Part shown: positions 33,405-43,180 of the stretch, one piece after another | How positions within the stretch are numbered: position 1 is the stretch's first letter | Layout: each line of letters begins with the position of its first letter | Origin: an uncultured Campylobacter sp. | GTDB taxonomy: Bacteria > Campylobacterota > Campylobacteria > Campylobacterales > Campylobacteraceae | Assembly: GCF_938045345.1 (NCBI RefSeq) | Contig: NZ_CALIMS010000059.1 | Coordinates: 1 to 62,306, forward strand | Direction of reading: 5' to 3' | Length of the DNA: 62,306 bases | Notes under the pieces: model-generated | The model's database searches: none | What the model was told of the DNA's origin: nothing | Seen by the model: the letters and a program-made list of their open reading frames with translations, nothing else | Program-made: the position numbers and the translations under genes

Positions 33405-34515
33405 ATGGGCGCCGCAGGCGCAAAATCCCTAGCGGTAAACACTCAGCGCTCACTGCTTTGCGCTGCAAAATTGACTAGCATGCCTTAAAGCTCGCGTGCC
33501 CTAAAAGAAAGGAGCTTTCGTTAGAGTTTGCGAGGCCTGCGCAGAATTCTTTATGCGCTTTAACGGCGCTGTAAAATTCCATGCCGATAAAGAATTTTAC
33601 GAATTTTGCATAACTAAATTTAGATGCGCGCTGTAAAATTCCGTGCCGCCAAAAATCCTACGGCGATGCGAGACCTCGGTCCAACCAAATCTTGTCGCAA
33701 CGATAAAATTCTAAGTGTAAGATTTTATAGCTGACGTGACGAATATAAAATTCCAAAGCCGGCGCGGATTTTCAAGCTTGAAATTTCATCGCGTAGATTT
33801 GCGTAGCCGAATTTTAAAATTCTAAACGCGTAAAATTTAAAATTCCATCCAAAATGATACGGTGCGACTTGCAATTTGAAATTTTATCCTGTCGCGCACA
33901 AATGGAATTCCGCTAGATGAAATTCTACGAAAAGACGTCTGTGGCGTTTGACATTTCTGTGATCATTTCAATTCTAATAAAACGCGATTCCGCTACAGCG
34001 TAAGATGCGATGTGAGGAGCTACCACTAAGCTAACAATTAGAATTTTGCATTGCAAAGATTAGCGCGACTCACCTCAAATCATAGCGACATCCGAGCCCA
34101 TTTTATCGCACGATTTGATCGCATAAATTTTAAACCAATCTTGCTGCGCCCGGGTCGAGCGCCTGGTGTAAATAAAATTCTACCGGATTTATCGTTGCGT
34201 AAATTTAAAACCGCACCCCCGCTCTATTTGAGCGCAGAGGCGCCTTATTTATACAACGTCGCACTTGGATTTGGATAAATCCACTACTTTCACATAGCAA
34301 TGCCTCGTTTACGCCACGATAAAATTCTGCGAAATCACCGCTAAATTTTATCGCTAAATTACAAAGCCCAATCCTATTTTAAAGGCGACGGCCGTCCTTA
34401 AATTTTACGACAAATTCCAAATAGATCGCGCCTGCAAAATCCGGCAATCCAAAATAAAATTCTAAAAATTTAACCAAATTTCGCTAAAATCGCCGCAAAA
34501 TTTCAAGGAGAAAAG
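33405..34515. other. 1.1-kb gene-free, RAATTY-dense region
   Basis: No credible gene. It is a run of AAATTT, AAATTC, GAATTC and GAATTT words separated by 15-40 bp GC-rich spacers. A 21-bp direct repeat with one mismatch (GCGCTGTAAAATTCC and six more bases) occurs at 33566-33586 and 33628-33648. The 75-codon frame at 34051 has no ribosome binding site. Confidence 0.65.
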
Positions 34516-35325
34516 ATGAAAAAATTAGCTCTTTTAATATCCTTTGCTGCGATGATGATTTTTAGCGGCTGTGCGAGCACCACGCAAGGCGGCGCCGTAG
34601 GCATCGACCGCTCGCAATTCATCACCGTAAGCGAAGCTGAAATGGATCAAAGTGCCGCGCTTGCCTACAAGCAAATTACCGCCCAAGCAAACGCCAAGCA
34701 CGTCCTAAATACTGATAAAAAGCTAACTGATCGCGTTAGAGGCATCTCGAGGCGCCTAATCGCTCAAGTCGGCGCATTTCGCAAAGACGCACTGAAATGG
34801 AACTGGCAGGTAAACGTCATCAACGACCCTACGATCAATGCTTGGTGTATGCCTGGCGGTCGCATCGTCGTATATACGGGCATCATCGAAAAGCTTAAAC
34901 TTACCGATGCCGAGCTGGCTGCTATTTTGGGGCACGAGATGTCGCACGCACTGCGCGAACACAGTCGCGAGCGAGCCTCGACTGAACAGATGAAAGATGT
35001 CGGTATCGCCGTAGCAAGCTCTGCAGCAGGGCTTGGAGATCTGGGCTCGGCGGCTTTGAACATGGCGGCGCAGTACACTTTCACGCTGCCGTTTTCGCGC
35101 ACGCATGAGACGGAGGCTGATCTGATGGGCGTTGAGCTGATGGCGCGCGCGGGATACGATCCGCGAGCGGCGATAAACGTCTGGGAGAAGATGAATAAGC
35201 TAAATGAGAGCCATCCGCTTAAATTTATGTCCACGCACCCTTCAAACGAAGATCGCATCGCTGATCTGAAAGAGGTGATGCCGAAAGTCTTGCCACTTTA
35301 CGAGGCTGCCACAAGAAATAGATAG
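34516..35325 (+). CDS. M48-family metalloprotease lipoprotein
   Basis: A 269-residue lipoprotein protease of the LoiP/YcaL type. A lipoprotein signal ends in the lipobox FSGC (Cys19). The zinc motif HEMSH (His140, Glu141, His144) is followed by the third ligand region ETEADLMGVELMARAGYDPR. The gluzincin M48 family degrades damaged outer-membrane or periplasmic proteins. No aspartate suggests an outer-membrane lipoprotein (inference by Lol rule; residue +2 is Ala). AAGGAGAAAAG precedes the ATG. It stands alone between two long spacers. Confidence 0.94.
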   Translation: MKKLALLISFAAMMIFSGCASTTQGGAVGIDRSQFITVSEAEMDQSAALAYKQITAQANAKHVLNTDKKLTDRVRGISRRLIAQVGAFRKDALKWNWQVNVINDPTINAWCMPGGRIVVYTGIIEKLKLTDAELAAILGHEMSHALREHSRERASTEQMKDVGIAVASSAAGLGDLGSAALNMAAQYTFTLPFSRTHETEADLMGVELMARAGYDPRAAINVWEKMNKLNESHPLKFMSTHPSNEDRIADLKEVMPKVLPLYEAATRNR

Positions 35326-35984
35326 TCTTGCGATTTAAAATTTCGCAAGAGTTTGTGCGCTAAGGTTTTTTAAGTAGCAGGTTTTATCGTCGCATTTAAA
35401 TTTCTCAATGGGCTTGCGCGCAGCGCTAGGATTATCCGCCGCCGCGCATAAGCTCTATCGCGATAAAATCTCGCCGCAACAAAGGTCTGCCGCAACGCAG
35501 AATTCTAAATCACCGCAAAATTCCATTAGCACGCCCGATAAACAAAATCGCGCCGAGATAAAATTTCATCTTTTAAAACGCAAGCGCCGGACGGAATTCT
35601 GCCGCATAGGAGGCCGAAATGCCCGTCGATGCAGAATTTTACGGCGCGAAATTTTATGATTTTAAGCGCGACGAAATTTGGAGTAAAATTTTGCCCCTTC
35701 GGGCGCAGATGGAATTTTGCTATGGTCGTATGCAAACAAAATTTTACAACCACAGTCAGGCATGAAAATAAAATTTATTCGACTGGGCGGCAGATTTTAG
35801 CGCTATTTTGCGTAGCGAGAGGTTTCGCGCGGGCAGATGAAATTTTACGCGATAAAAGAAGCAAAATTTCAACTCCGTAAAATTCTACGAGCGGGCGAGA
35901 GGCATTTTCCATATCTTTTGGATTTTAAAGAGTTTTTAGATATAATCATAAATATTTATTTTTAAATTTCAAAGGATAAAAAAT
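35326..35984. other. Gene-free, RAATTY-dense region
   Basis: About 660 bp. Several 75-83 codon frames (35408-35880, both strands) lack ribosome binding sites and follow from the absence of stops in motif-rich DNA. A -10 TATAAT at 35941-35946 should drive the next gene. Confidence 0.6.
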
Positions 35985-37322
35985 TTGGACACGGACAGTT
36001 CGGTTTTAATGTTAGTTTTAGCTTTTGTATTCATCTTTATGAATGCTTTTTTTGTTCTTTCGGAATTCTCAATCGTCAAAGTAAGAAAGTCTCGCCTCGA
36101 AGAGCTTATCAAGGATAAAATTCCAAACGCAAAGCTCGCTTTTAAAATTTCAAACTCCCTTGACACCTACCTCAGCGCCACTCAGCTAGGCATTACGATA
36201 AGCTCGCTCGCCCTCGGCTGGATCGGTGAGCCAGCAGTATCGAGACTGATCGAGCTGCCGCTAAGATCCATCGGCATAGGCAGCGGAGCAGCGGCGCATA
36301 CGATCGCCTTCGTCATATCTTTTACGCTCGTTACGCTATTTCACGTTGTGCTCGGCGAGCTAGTGCCAAAATCCATCGCTATTGCCAAAACCGAGAAGAT
36401 CGTGCTTTTTATCTCCAGACCGCTTCATATTTTTTGGATTATGTTTTTTCCGATCATAAAAGCGTTTGACTTCATCGCTGCCGTCTCGCTTAAAATCATC
36501 GGCGTAAAGCCTGCCAAAGAGAGCGAGCTTGCGCTTTCGGACGAAGAGATCAAAATCATCGCAAGCGAGAGCCTAAAAGGCGGCGTACTCGATAGCCTCG
36601 AGACCGAGATCATCAAAAACGCCGTCGATTTTAGCGACACGGTCGCTAAAGAGATAATGACGCCACGGCGCGATCTCATATGCCTAAATAAGCAAAAAAG
36701 CTACGATGAAAACTACGCAACCGTATTGCAGTCGAAATTTACGCGCTTTCCGTATATCGACGGCAGCAAAGATAACGTCCTAGGCCTCATCCACATCCGC
36801 GACATCATCCAACAAAAGGGAGATAAAAGCTTCGATAAAATCGTGCGCAAACTCATCATCGTGCCTGAAAACAGCCCGATCTCTAAAATTTTACCGATGA
36901 TGAATAAGCAGCGCATTTTTGCCGCGCTCGTCATCGACGAATACGGCGGCACTGCAGGATTTTTGACGATGGAAGACATCATAGAAGAAATTTTTGGCGA
37001 CATCAACGACGAGCACGACGCGAATGCACAAAATTTCAAACGTATCGACGAGAATACCTTTGAGTTTAGAGGCCGCTTCGAGATCGAAGGCGTCGAGGAG
37101 GTGATGGGCATTGACTTTGATGAGGAGACCGAGCAACTAACGATCGGCGGCTACGTCTTTAATCTCTTTGGTAGCCTACCTGAAATCGGCGATAAAATAA
37201 GCGATGAAAACTGCGATTACGAAGTACTGCGAATGGATGGCACGAGGGTCTCGCTCGTAAAAGCGATCAAAAAAGTAGTCGCGCAGCCGCAAGAAAACGA
37301 AGAGACTGAGAAAAATAACTAA
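35985..37322 (+). CDS. CNNM/CorC-family membrane protein (hemolysin-like)
   Basis: A 445-residue protein with an N-terminal CNNM transmembrane domain (about 1-200; FVFIFMNAFFVLSEFSIVKVRKSR and GELVPKSIAI), a CBS pair (about 215-345; VAKEIMTPRRDLICL, VIDEYGGTAGFLTMEDIIEE) and a C-terminal CorC_HlyC domain. The family is linked to Mg2+ or Co2+ export or ion homeostasis; older names call it hemolysin. The start is TTG with AAAGGATAAAAAA upstream. A TATAAT box 39 bp before the start makes it monocistronic. Confidence 0.92.
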   Translation: MDTDSSVLMLVLAFVFIFMNAFFVLSEFSIVKVRKSRLEELIKDKIPNAKLAFKISNSLDTYLSATQLGITISSLALGWIGEPAVSRLIELPLRSIGIGSGAAAHTIAFVISFTLVTLFHVVLGELVPKSIAIAKTEKIVLFISRPLHIFWIMFFPIIKAFDFIAAVSLKIIGVKPAKESELALSDEEIKIIASESLKGGVLDSLETEIIKNAVDFSDTVAKEIMTPRRDLICLNKQKSYDENYATVLQSKFTRFPYIDGSKDNVLGLIHIRDIIQQKGDKSFDKIVRKLIIVPENSPISKILPMMNKQRIFAALVIDEYGGTAGFLTMEDIIEEIFGDINDEHDANAQNFKRIDENTFEFRGRFEIEGVEEVMGIDFDEETEQLTIGGYVFNLFGSLPEIGDKISDENCDYEVLRMDGTRVSLVKAIKKVVAQPQENEETEKNN

Positions 37323-37964
37323 GCCAAAGTGCGGGTTAATAAAATTTCACTTTGCAATGCTGCGCGCCGGAAATTTCAAACATGCTGCCGCTTGCGACGC
37401 TCTCAATCCCCATATAGGGCAAAATTTATTCACCGCTCCCGTATAGATGCCCTAATAGCGGGCGCAGGAATGCCACTCGCCTTGTAGAGCGCCATAAAAG
37501 TGCTATTTATAAGTCCTCTTCATATTACAAACAAAAGGCGAAATTCTACCGCGAAAATTCTGCCAGAGCGACGCTAGATAGAATTTCTTGATGAGCCTAT
37601 TTTTAAATTTTGCGAGATCGTAAATTTTAAAATTTCGCGGAATTTTAAAATTCTAATTGATCTAAATTTCTCGCCTAATTTAAATAGCAAGCCCCACTAC
37701 AAGCCCAGACCAAGCGAATTTTAAAGCCAAAGCCTAAGCGCAAAATTTTCTAAAATTATAAAGATAAAATTTTACCGCGCAGTATCGCAGAATTAACTCT
37801 ATCGATTTTGATCATAAAATTTCACCAATCTTACTTTAAAACTTCGCGGCTTTAAATTCTAAAAATTCCTCAGTAATCAAGTTGGCACGCCTTAAAATTC
37901 CGCATAAATAAATCTTAAATTCCTTTTTGCTACCATAACGAAAATTTTTTGCACGGATGGCTTT
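37323..37964. other. Gene-free region, sampled for RAATTY density
   Basis: About 640 bp without a gene. I counted 18 RAATTY motifs by eye between 37501 and 37950, one per 25 bp. No clear promoter for the next gene is seen. Confidence 0.7.
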
Positions 37965-39278
37965 ATGACAAAACACAAATTCTCATCGCGTTGGGCTTTT
38001 ATCATCGCTTGCGTGGGCTCTGCTGTAGGTATGGCAAATGTCTGGGGCTTCCCTTACAAACTCGGCACGAACGGTGGCGGCGCATTTTTGCTAATTTACG
38101 TTTTTTTTGTAGCGCTGTTTTCATACGTAGGCCTAAGCGCCGAATATGCGATCGGTCGCCGCGCCAAAACAGGCACGCTAGGCTCATACGAATACGCGTG
38201 GAAAAGCCGCGGACTGGGCGCTATCGGTAAGGTTATCGGCTGGCTACCGCTTGCCGGTTCGATGTGTATCGCAGTGGGCTATGCCGTCATCATCGCCTAC
38301 GTTTTAAAAGCGCTAGTCCAAGCCATAGACGGCTCGCTAATGAGCGAAAATACCGATACGTGGTTCAACTCTTTTGCCCTGACGCCCTACTCCGTGGTGC
38401 CTTATCACTGTATAATCGTCGCAGGCACGTTGCTGACGCTGTTTTTCGGCGCCAAAAGCATCGAAAAAACGAATAAAATTATGATGCCGCTATTTTTCGT
38501 GCTATTTACAATTTTAGCAGTTAGAGTGGCGACACTGCAAGGCGCCGCGGGCGGATATGCCTTTCTTTTTGGCGCCGATTTTACTAAGCTAGCAGATCCG
38601 ATGGTTTGGATTTCTGCGATGGGACAGGCATTTTTCTCGCTATCGATTACGGGCTCAGGGATGATCGTCTATGGCGCGTATCTATCCAAAGACGAAGATG
38701 TGGTATCTGCAGCGAAAAATACCGCGCTATTTGACACGCTAGCCGCGATGGTAGCTACACTAGTGATGATCCCTGCAGTATTTGCTTATGGAATGGATCC
38801 TGCGGCGGGGCCTAAGCTACTTTTCGTAACTCTGCCTAAAATTTTGCAAGATATGGCAGGTGGTAGAATTTTTGCGGTGATTTTATTTACCGCCGTGATT
38901 TTTGGTGGAATTTCATCGCTTCAAAATATGTTCGAAGTAGTCGCCGAGTCGCTAATGCATAAGTTTCCAAGGCTAAGCCGCGCCTTCACGCTTGCGCTAT
39001 TGTGCGCGATCTGCCTGGGTGCGGGCCTTGGTATGGAAGCGATAAGCTCATGGGGTCCGTGGATGGATTTCGTATCGATTTATATCATTCCGATCGGAGC
39101 GGTAATCGGCGCGATATCGTGGTTTTGGGTGATTAAGCGGAATGAAATTTTAGATGAGATCAATCTGGGCGCAGAGAGGGTCCGCGGCAAGCTCTGGTAT
39201 GATATCGGGCGCTTTGTCTATGTCCCACTGGCGCTACTTTTATGCATAATCGCGCTTAGTATGCATATTTCGTTTTGA
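37965..39278 (+). CDS. Neurotransmitter:sodium symporter (NSS/SNF) family transporter
   Basis: A 437-residue inner-membrane carrier with about 11 transmembrane helices in a LeuT fold. The first helix carries WAFIIACVGSAVGMANVWGF, the unwound sodium/substrate site, and NGGGAFLLIY follows. Bacterial members import amino acids such as tyrosine, tryptophan or leucine with sodium; the substrate is not determinable. The ribosome binding site is weak (CGGATGG). It is followed by the toxin-antitoxin pair after 120 bp. Confidence 0.93.
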   Translation: MTKHKFSSRWAFIIACVGSAVGMANVWGFPYKLGTNGGGAFLLIYVFFVALFSYVGLSAEYAIGRRAKTGTLGSYEYAWKSRGLGAIGKVIGWLPLAGSMCIAVGYAVIIAYVLKALVQAIDGSLMSENTDTWFNSFALTPYSVVPYHCIIVAGTLLTLFFGAKSIEKTNKIMMPLFFVLFTILAVRVATLQGAAGGYAFLFGADFTKLADPMVWISAMGQAFFSLSITGSGMIVYGAYLSKDEDVVSAAKNTALFDTLAAMVATLVMIPAVFAYGMDPAAGPKLLFVTLPKILQDMAGGRIFAVILFTAVIFGGISSLQNMFEVVAESLMHKFPRLSRAFTLALLCAICLGAGLGMEAISSWGPWMDFVSIYIIPIGAVIGAISWFWVIKRNEILDEINLGAERVRGKLWYDIGRFVYVPLALLLCIIALSMHISF

Positions 39279-39352
39279 ATTAAAATTTCGCTAGATTTAG
39301 CATTAATAGTATTCTCTCATAATGGAGTTTTAGCAAATCACATTTATAAATC

Positions 39353-39387
39353 ATTGCATTATCCATATAAATAATGTATAATGCAAT
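39353..39387 (+). promoter_or_regulatory. Probable RelB operator over the TA promoter
   Basis: A perfect 10-bp inverted repeat, ATTGCATTAT (39353-39362) and ATAATGCAAT (39378-39387), with a 15-bp AT-rich spacer. A TATAAT -10 box (39377-39382) lies within the right arm. Antitoxins of this type autorepress by binding such operators. Confidence 0.75.
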
Positions 39388-39402
39388 CAAAAAGGAGACA
39401 AT

Positions 39403-39666
39403 ATGACGCGATCTATAAACGTAAATTTTAGAATGGATGCCGAGCTTAAAAAAGGATTGGAGGAAGTATGCACTGAAATGGGGCTAAATTTAACTACTGC
39501 TTTTACAATATTTGCTAAAAAAGTATTGCAAGAACGCAAAATTCCTTTCGAGCTGACAGCAGATCCCTTTTACAGCCACGAAAATTTATCTCATCTTAAG
39601 CGCTCTTTTGACGAATTAAAGGAAAATAGCGGGATTGAGCACGATTTGTTAGAAGCGGATCAATGA
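39403..39666 (+). CDS. relB: RelB/DinJ-family antitoxin
   Basis: An 87-residue antitoxin. The N-terminal ribbon-helix-helix (about 1-45: MTRSINVNFRMDAELKKGLE, NLTTAFTIFAKKVLQ) is typical of RelB/DinJ and binds DNA as a dimer; the acidic C-terminal part (KRSFDELKENSGIEHD) would wrap the toxin. AAAAGGAGACAAT precedes the ATG. The stop overlaps the toxin ATG by 4 bp (ATGA), ensuring coupled synthesis. The operator upstream indicates autoregulation. DinJ usually pairs with YafQ, but here the partner is YoeB-like. Confidence 0.92.
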   Translation: MTRSINVNFRMDAELKKGLEEVCTEMGLNLTTAFTIFAKKVLQERKIPFELTADPFYSHENLSHLKRSFDELKENSGIEHDLLEADQ

Positions 39667-39926
39667 AAAAAATCTGGTCGCAAGAAGCTTGGAAGGATTA
39701 TCTGTATTGGCAGGAAAATGATAAAAATATTCTAAAGCGCATAAATAAGTTAATCCTAGATATAGAGCGTAACGGCTACGATTGTATAGGCAAACCCGAA
39801 GCGCTAAAGGGCAATTTATCGGGGCTTTATAGTGTTAGAATAGATGGAAAAAATCGGCTCGTATTTAGAATATCTAATGGCGCCATAGAAATAGCTCAGT
39901 GTAAAACTCACTATGGAGATAAGTAA
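39663..39926 (+). CDS. yoeB: Txe/YoeB-family mRNA interferase toxin
   Basis: An 87-residue toxin close to E. coli YoeB in length and layout: MKKIWSQEAWKDYLYW, GKPEALKGNLSGLYS and KTHYGDK. The catalytic residues of YoeB correspond to Glu46, Arg65, His83 and Tyr84 here, all present, so the toxin should be active. YoeB cleaves mRNA at the ribosome. It overlaps the antitoxin gene by 4 bp. Confidence 0.94.
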   Translation: MKKIWSQEAWKDYLYWQENDKNILKRINKLILDIERNGYDCIGKPEALKGNLSGLYSVRIDGKNRLVFRISNGAIEIAQCKTHYGDK

Positions 39927-40038
39927 AATACGTACAAAAGCATCAATATCAAAGCGGTAGTATTTGTCCCAAAATAAAAACTTTCACACCAAAAAAAAGG
40001 CGTGGAATTTTAAAATTTTATCTTATTTTATGGCTTAA

Positions 40039-40359
40039 AATTTTGAAATTCAGTGCAGATTTAAAGCAGTAAATTTCAAAATTTTACCTTGGCTGCTAAA
40101 AAGAAATTTCGTCGTTAAATTTAACAACAGAAATTGCTTTTTAATAAATGCCGTATCTGCAAAAGAATATCATGAGCTGCTGCAATATTTCAAGGCGCTA
40201 AACGTAAAAATAGAAGATCGGACCGACTTTATACCGCAGGCTCAAAATAGCGGTTATTTCACCGATAAAAATGAAATTTACAGCGACAATTTTAGCGATA
40301 CGCAAATTCCGAAGAAAAATTTTAAATGGAAGCTTAGGCGATTTTTTAGTTTGGATTGA
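40039..40359 (+). pseudogene. Start-less gene remnant
   Basis: A 106-codon open frame after a TAA at 40036-40038 and ending with TGA. It contains no ATG, GTG or TTG start. From about 40130 the sequence has ordinary protein composition (CFLINAVSAKEYHELLQYFK, then KWKLRRFFSLD at the end), quite unlike motif-derived spacer. It is most simply the 3' end of a lost gene. I do not recognise the family. Confidence 0.45.
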
Positions 40360-40663
40360 AATTTTAGTCCAAACGGCAAGTTCTTAAATTTGGCGAGAAT
40401 TTCACGAGCGAATGGAGAGTAGGACGGCGAGGCAAATACTCGCTCGCCCCTCCTCTGGCTTGCCGCATTCACAAAGCTATGGCGGGTAAAATTCACTCAG
40501 CCCGTCGCCAAGGTAGAAAAGCTTTGGGCAATTCAGAATTTAACCCCAGCCCATCACAGCCGTAAAGCTGCGGCAAGCCAATCGATCCGACTCGTCGCCG
40601 TAGCAAATCCTCGGCGATCCGAGGATAGAGCCTCGCCCTAAAACCCCAGACCGCCCCCAATCT
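40360..40663. other. Spacer downstream of torA
   Basis: About 300 bp without a gene; a 72-codon minus-strand frame overlapping the remnant has no ribosome binding site. No clear terminator for the torA operon is seen. Confidence 0.5.
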
Positions 40664-43180
40664 TTACTTCGCCCCTTTAGGCGGCATAAATGCGGTTAGT
40701 TTGATGTCCTCGCCCGCCTTGTGTTTATAAAGCTCGATATCTACCAGCGCCGTGTGGGAGATGTTGCCGTTGGCAAGCTCGCTCGTAGGAAGATCGATCG
40801 TAAGTACGTTCGGATTTCCGTTTTTGCAAAGCCCCTCGGCGTTAGGATCGTACCACGCGCCTTCGAAGATCTGCACCACGCCGCGCATTATGTCGTCGCT
40901 TACGTTCGCACCTGCTAAAATTTCGCCGCGAGCGTTATACACGCGCACCAGATCGCCCTGCTTGATGCCGAGCTCCTTAGCGTCCTCGGTATTGATCAGT
41001 ACCGGCTCGCGATCTGCGACGGCGTATCTCTTACGATTTGAAGTGTTGCTCTGCTGCGAATGCAAGCGATCGAGCGGATGCAGGCTAAGCAGGTGAAATT
41101 TCGCAGGCTTATCCTTCATACCAAGCCACTCAATGGGCTCGAACCACATCGGATGCGCGCCGCAGTCTTTGTAGTTCATCGCCTCTATCGTATCGGAGTA
41201 AATTTCAATCAGCCCGCTAGGCGTTCCCAAAGCCTCCAAAACGGGATCGTTTCTAAAATCCTCAAAGCTCACGTACGCAGCACTCTCTGGCGTTTCGTAA
41301 AATTCCGTCGGCTCGTTTTTCTCCCACCACTGCTCAAAGCTCGGCATCTGAATGCCTAAAGCCGTGTTTGCATTCACGGCGCTAGCTGCCCCTTCGTAAA
41401 ATTCTTTGATCCAGTCCATCTCTGTTTTGCCGCCGTCCGTATAAACCTCGGCAAGCCCGTCCGCGTAAGCCTTGCAAAGGTCGGTAAAAATTTGATAATC
41501 GTCCTTCGCGCCGTGCTGCTTGGCGACGACCTGCTTCATCGGGATTATATGCATATTGGAGTAGTCTCCGCTCATCGTGATGTCGTTGCGCTCATACTCC
41601 GTCGTGGTCGGGAACACGATGTCCGCCATCTTTGCAGTCGGCGTCCAGTAAATTTCATTCACTACGATGGTGCGCGGCTTGCGCCAAGCCTTGATATTGG
41701 TGTTAGTATCTTGATGATGCACGATAGGATTTCCGCCGACCCAGTAGATAAAATCGATCTTCGGATAGGTGATCTTTGCACCATTCGCGTCGATCGTCTT
41801 GCCTGGATTTAGCAGCACGTCCGCGATACGAGCTAGAGGGAAGGCGACCTTCGCCGTATTTACCAGCCATGCTTGAGTAGCTTCGCCGCCTTGCTTCTGA
41901 TCCTGCGCAAGCCCTAGGAATTTGCCGTCCTTAACGACGCCGACGCTTGCCGCGTTCATTCCGCCGATCACGCCGCCCGCGCAGGTAGGCGCGCCGCCGT
42001 TAGCGTAGTGGTAGCTAAAGCCAAAGCCCCCTCCGGCAAGTCCGATCTGCCCCAGCATTGCGCATAGAGTTACGATCATCCAGTGCGCCTGCTCGCCGTG
42101 ATGAGCGCGCTGGATACCCCAACCCGCCATTATCATCGTGCGATTTTCGTAAAATTTTATCGCAAGCTCTTTTATCACATCCGCGCTAATGCCGCAAATT
42201 TCACTAGCCCACTCGGGCGTCTTGGCTACGCCGTCGCTCTGCCCCGTAAGGTACGGCACGAATTTTTCAAAGCCCACGGTGTAGTTTTGTAAAAATTCCT
42301 TATCGTACTTGCCCTGTGAGTAGAGATGCTGCGCCATGCCTAACATCATCGCCACGTCGGTGTTCGGGCGAGGGGCGATCCATCGCGCCTTGCCCTCGAA
42401 ATACTTGCCGCTTACGGTTTTGATCGGATCGATGATGATGATCTCTTTATCGCTGTTTTTTAGCTGCTCGAAATACTTAAATCCCTGCTCGTCCGAACTC
42501 GTCCACGCCACGCGAAGCGTAGAGATCGGATTTAGCCCCCAAAAGACCACGACTTTGGAGCTTTCAAGCACCACCGGCCACGAGGTTTGCTGTTCATAGA
42601 CCTGGTTTGAACCCGTTACGTGCGGCATTATTACCTGCGCCGCGCCCGTAGAGTAATCGCCCGTGACGCCCGTAAAGCCGCCGCTTAAGTTCATAAATCT
42701 ATGAAGCAGCGTCCTTGAGACATGCACGTTGCCCGTGCTCTGCCAGCCATAGCTGCCCGCAAACACCGAACTTGCGCCCTTTTGCTCGCGCGTCTTTTTT
42801 AGCTCGCGCGCGACGAGTTTGATCGCGTCTTCATATTTTACCTCGACCCATTCGTCAAGCCCGCGAAGCTCGGGTTTTGGATTATCGGGATCGGCGAGGT
42901 AAGATTTTCGCACCATCGGCGCCTTGATACGCGTGTTATAAACGAGATCCGCCATCGTATTTTGAAGAGTATTTGGAATTTTAGAGGTAATCTTCCACGG
43001 CGCGGATTTTACGATCTTGCCGTTTTTAACGCTCGCTTTTAAAATTCCCCACCGCGCCGCGGTTAAAATTTCGCCGTTTTTCTTAAGCGCGGTAAGCTTA
43101 TCCGCCGCAAGCATCGAGCTTGGAATGAGCGGAAGCGCCGAGACCGCCGCGCCGAGCTTTAAAAAATTTCGTCTTTTCAT
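40664..43180 (-). CDS. torA: TorA/BisC-type molybdopterin N-oxide/S-oxide reductase (copy 1)
   Basis: An 838-residue periplasmic molybdenum reductase of the DMSO reductase family, type III. A twin-arginine signal (KRRNFLK) ends near residue 26. The molybdenum ligand is Ser177 in GDYSTGAAQ. SYGW (143-146) retains the tyrosine and tryptophan seen in DMSO reductase, so sulfoxides may be accepted as well as TMAO (inference). There is no N-terminal 4Fe-4S motif, as expected for this group. Electrons should come from the co-transcribed monoheme cytochrome, whose stop overlaps this ATG (ATGA). Homologous to the C. jejuni Cj0264c/Cj0265c pair. Confidence 0.93.
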   Translation of the reverse strand: MKRRNFLKLGAAVSALPLIPSSMLAADKLTALKKNGEILTAARWGILKASVKNGKIVKSAPWKITSKIPNTLQNTMADLVYNTRIKAPMVRKSYLADPDNPKPELRGLDEWVEVKYEDAIKLVARELKKTREQKGASSVFAGSYGWQSTGNVHVSRTLLHRFMNLSGGFTGVTGDYSTGAAQVIMPHVTGSNQVYEQQTSWPVVLESSKVVVFWGLNPISTLRVAWTSSDEQGFKYFEQLKNSDKEIIIIDPIKTVSGKYFEGKARWIAPRPNTDVAMMLGMAQHLYSQGKYDKEFLQNYTVGFEKFVPYLTGQSDGVAKTPEWASEICGISADVIKELAIKFYENRTMIMAGWGIQRAHHGEQAHWMIVTLCAMLGQIGLAGGGFGFSYHYANGGAPTCAGGVIGGMNAASVGVVKDGKFLGLAQDQKQGGEATQAWLVNTAKVAFPLARIADVLLNPGKTIDANGAKITYPKIDFIYWVGGNPIVHHQDTNTNIKAWRKPRTIVVNEIYWTPTAKMADIVFPTTTEYERNDITMSGDYSNMHIIPMKQVVAKQHGAKDDYQIFTDLCKAYADGLAEVYTDGGKTEMDWIKEFYEGAASAVNANTALGIQMPSFEQWWEKNEPTEFYETPESAAYVSFEDFRNDPVLEALGTPSGLIEIYSDTIEAMNYKDCGAHPMWFEPIEWLGMKDKPAKFHLLSLHPLDRLHSQQSNTSNRKRYAVADREPVLINTEDAKELGIKQGDLVRVYNARGEILAGANVSDDIMRGVVQIFEGAWYDPNAEGLCKNGNPNVLTIDLPTSELANGNISHTALVDIELYKHKAGEDIKLTAFMPPKGAK

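Noticed and set aside
35408..35880. Overlapping frames of 75-83 codons on both strands.
   Set aside because: None has a ribosome binding site; open frames are expected by chance in GC-rich spacers, and the peptides show motif-derived residues.
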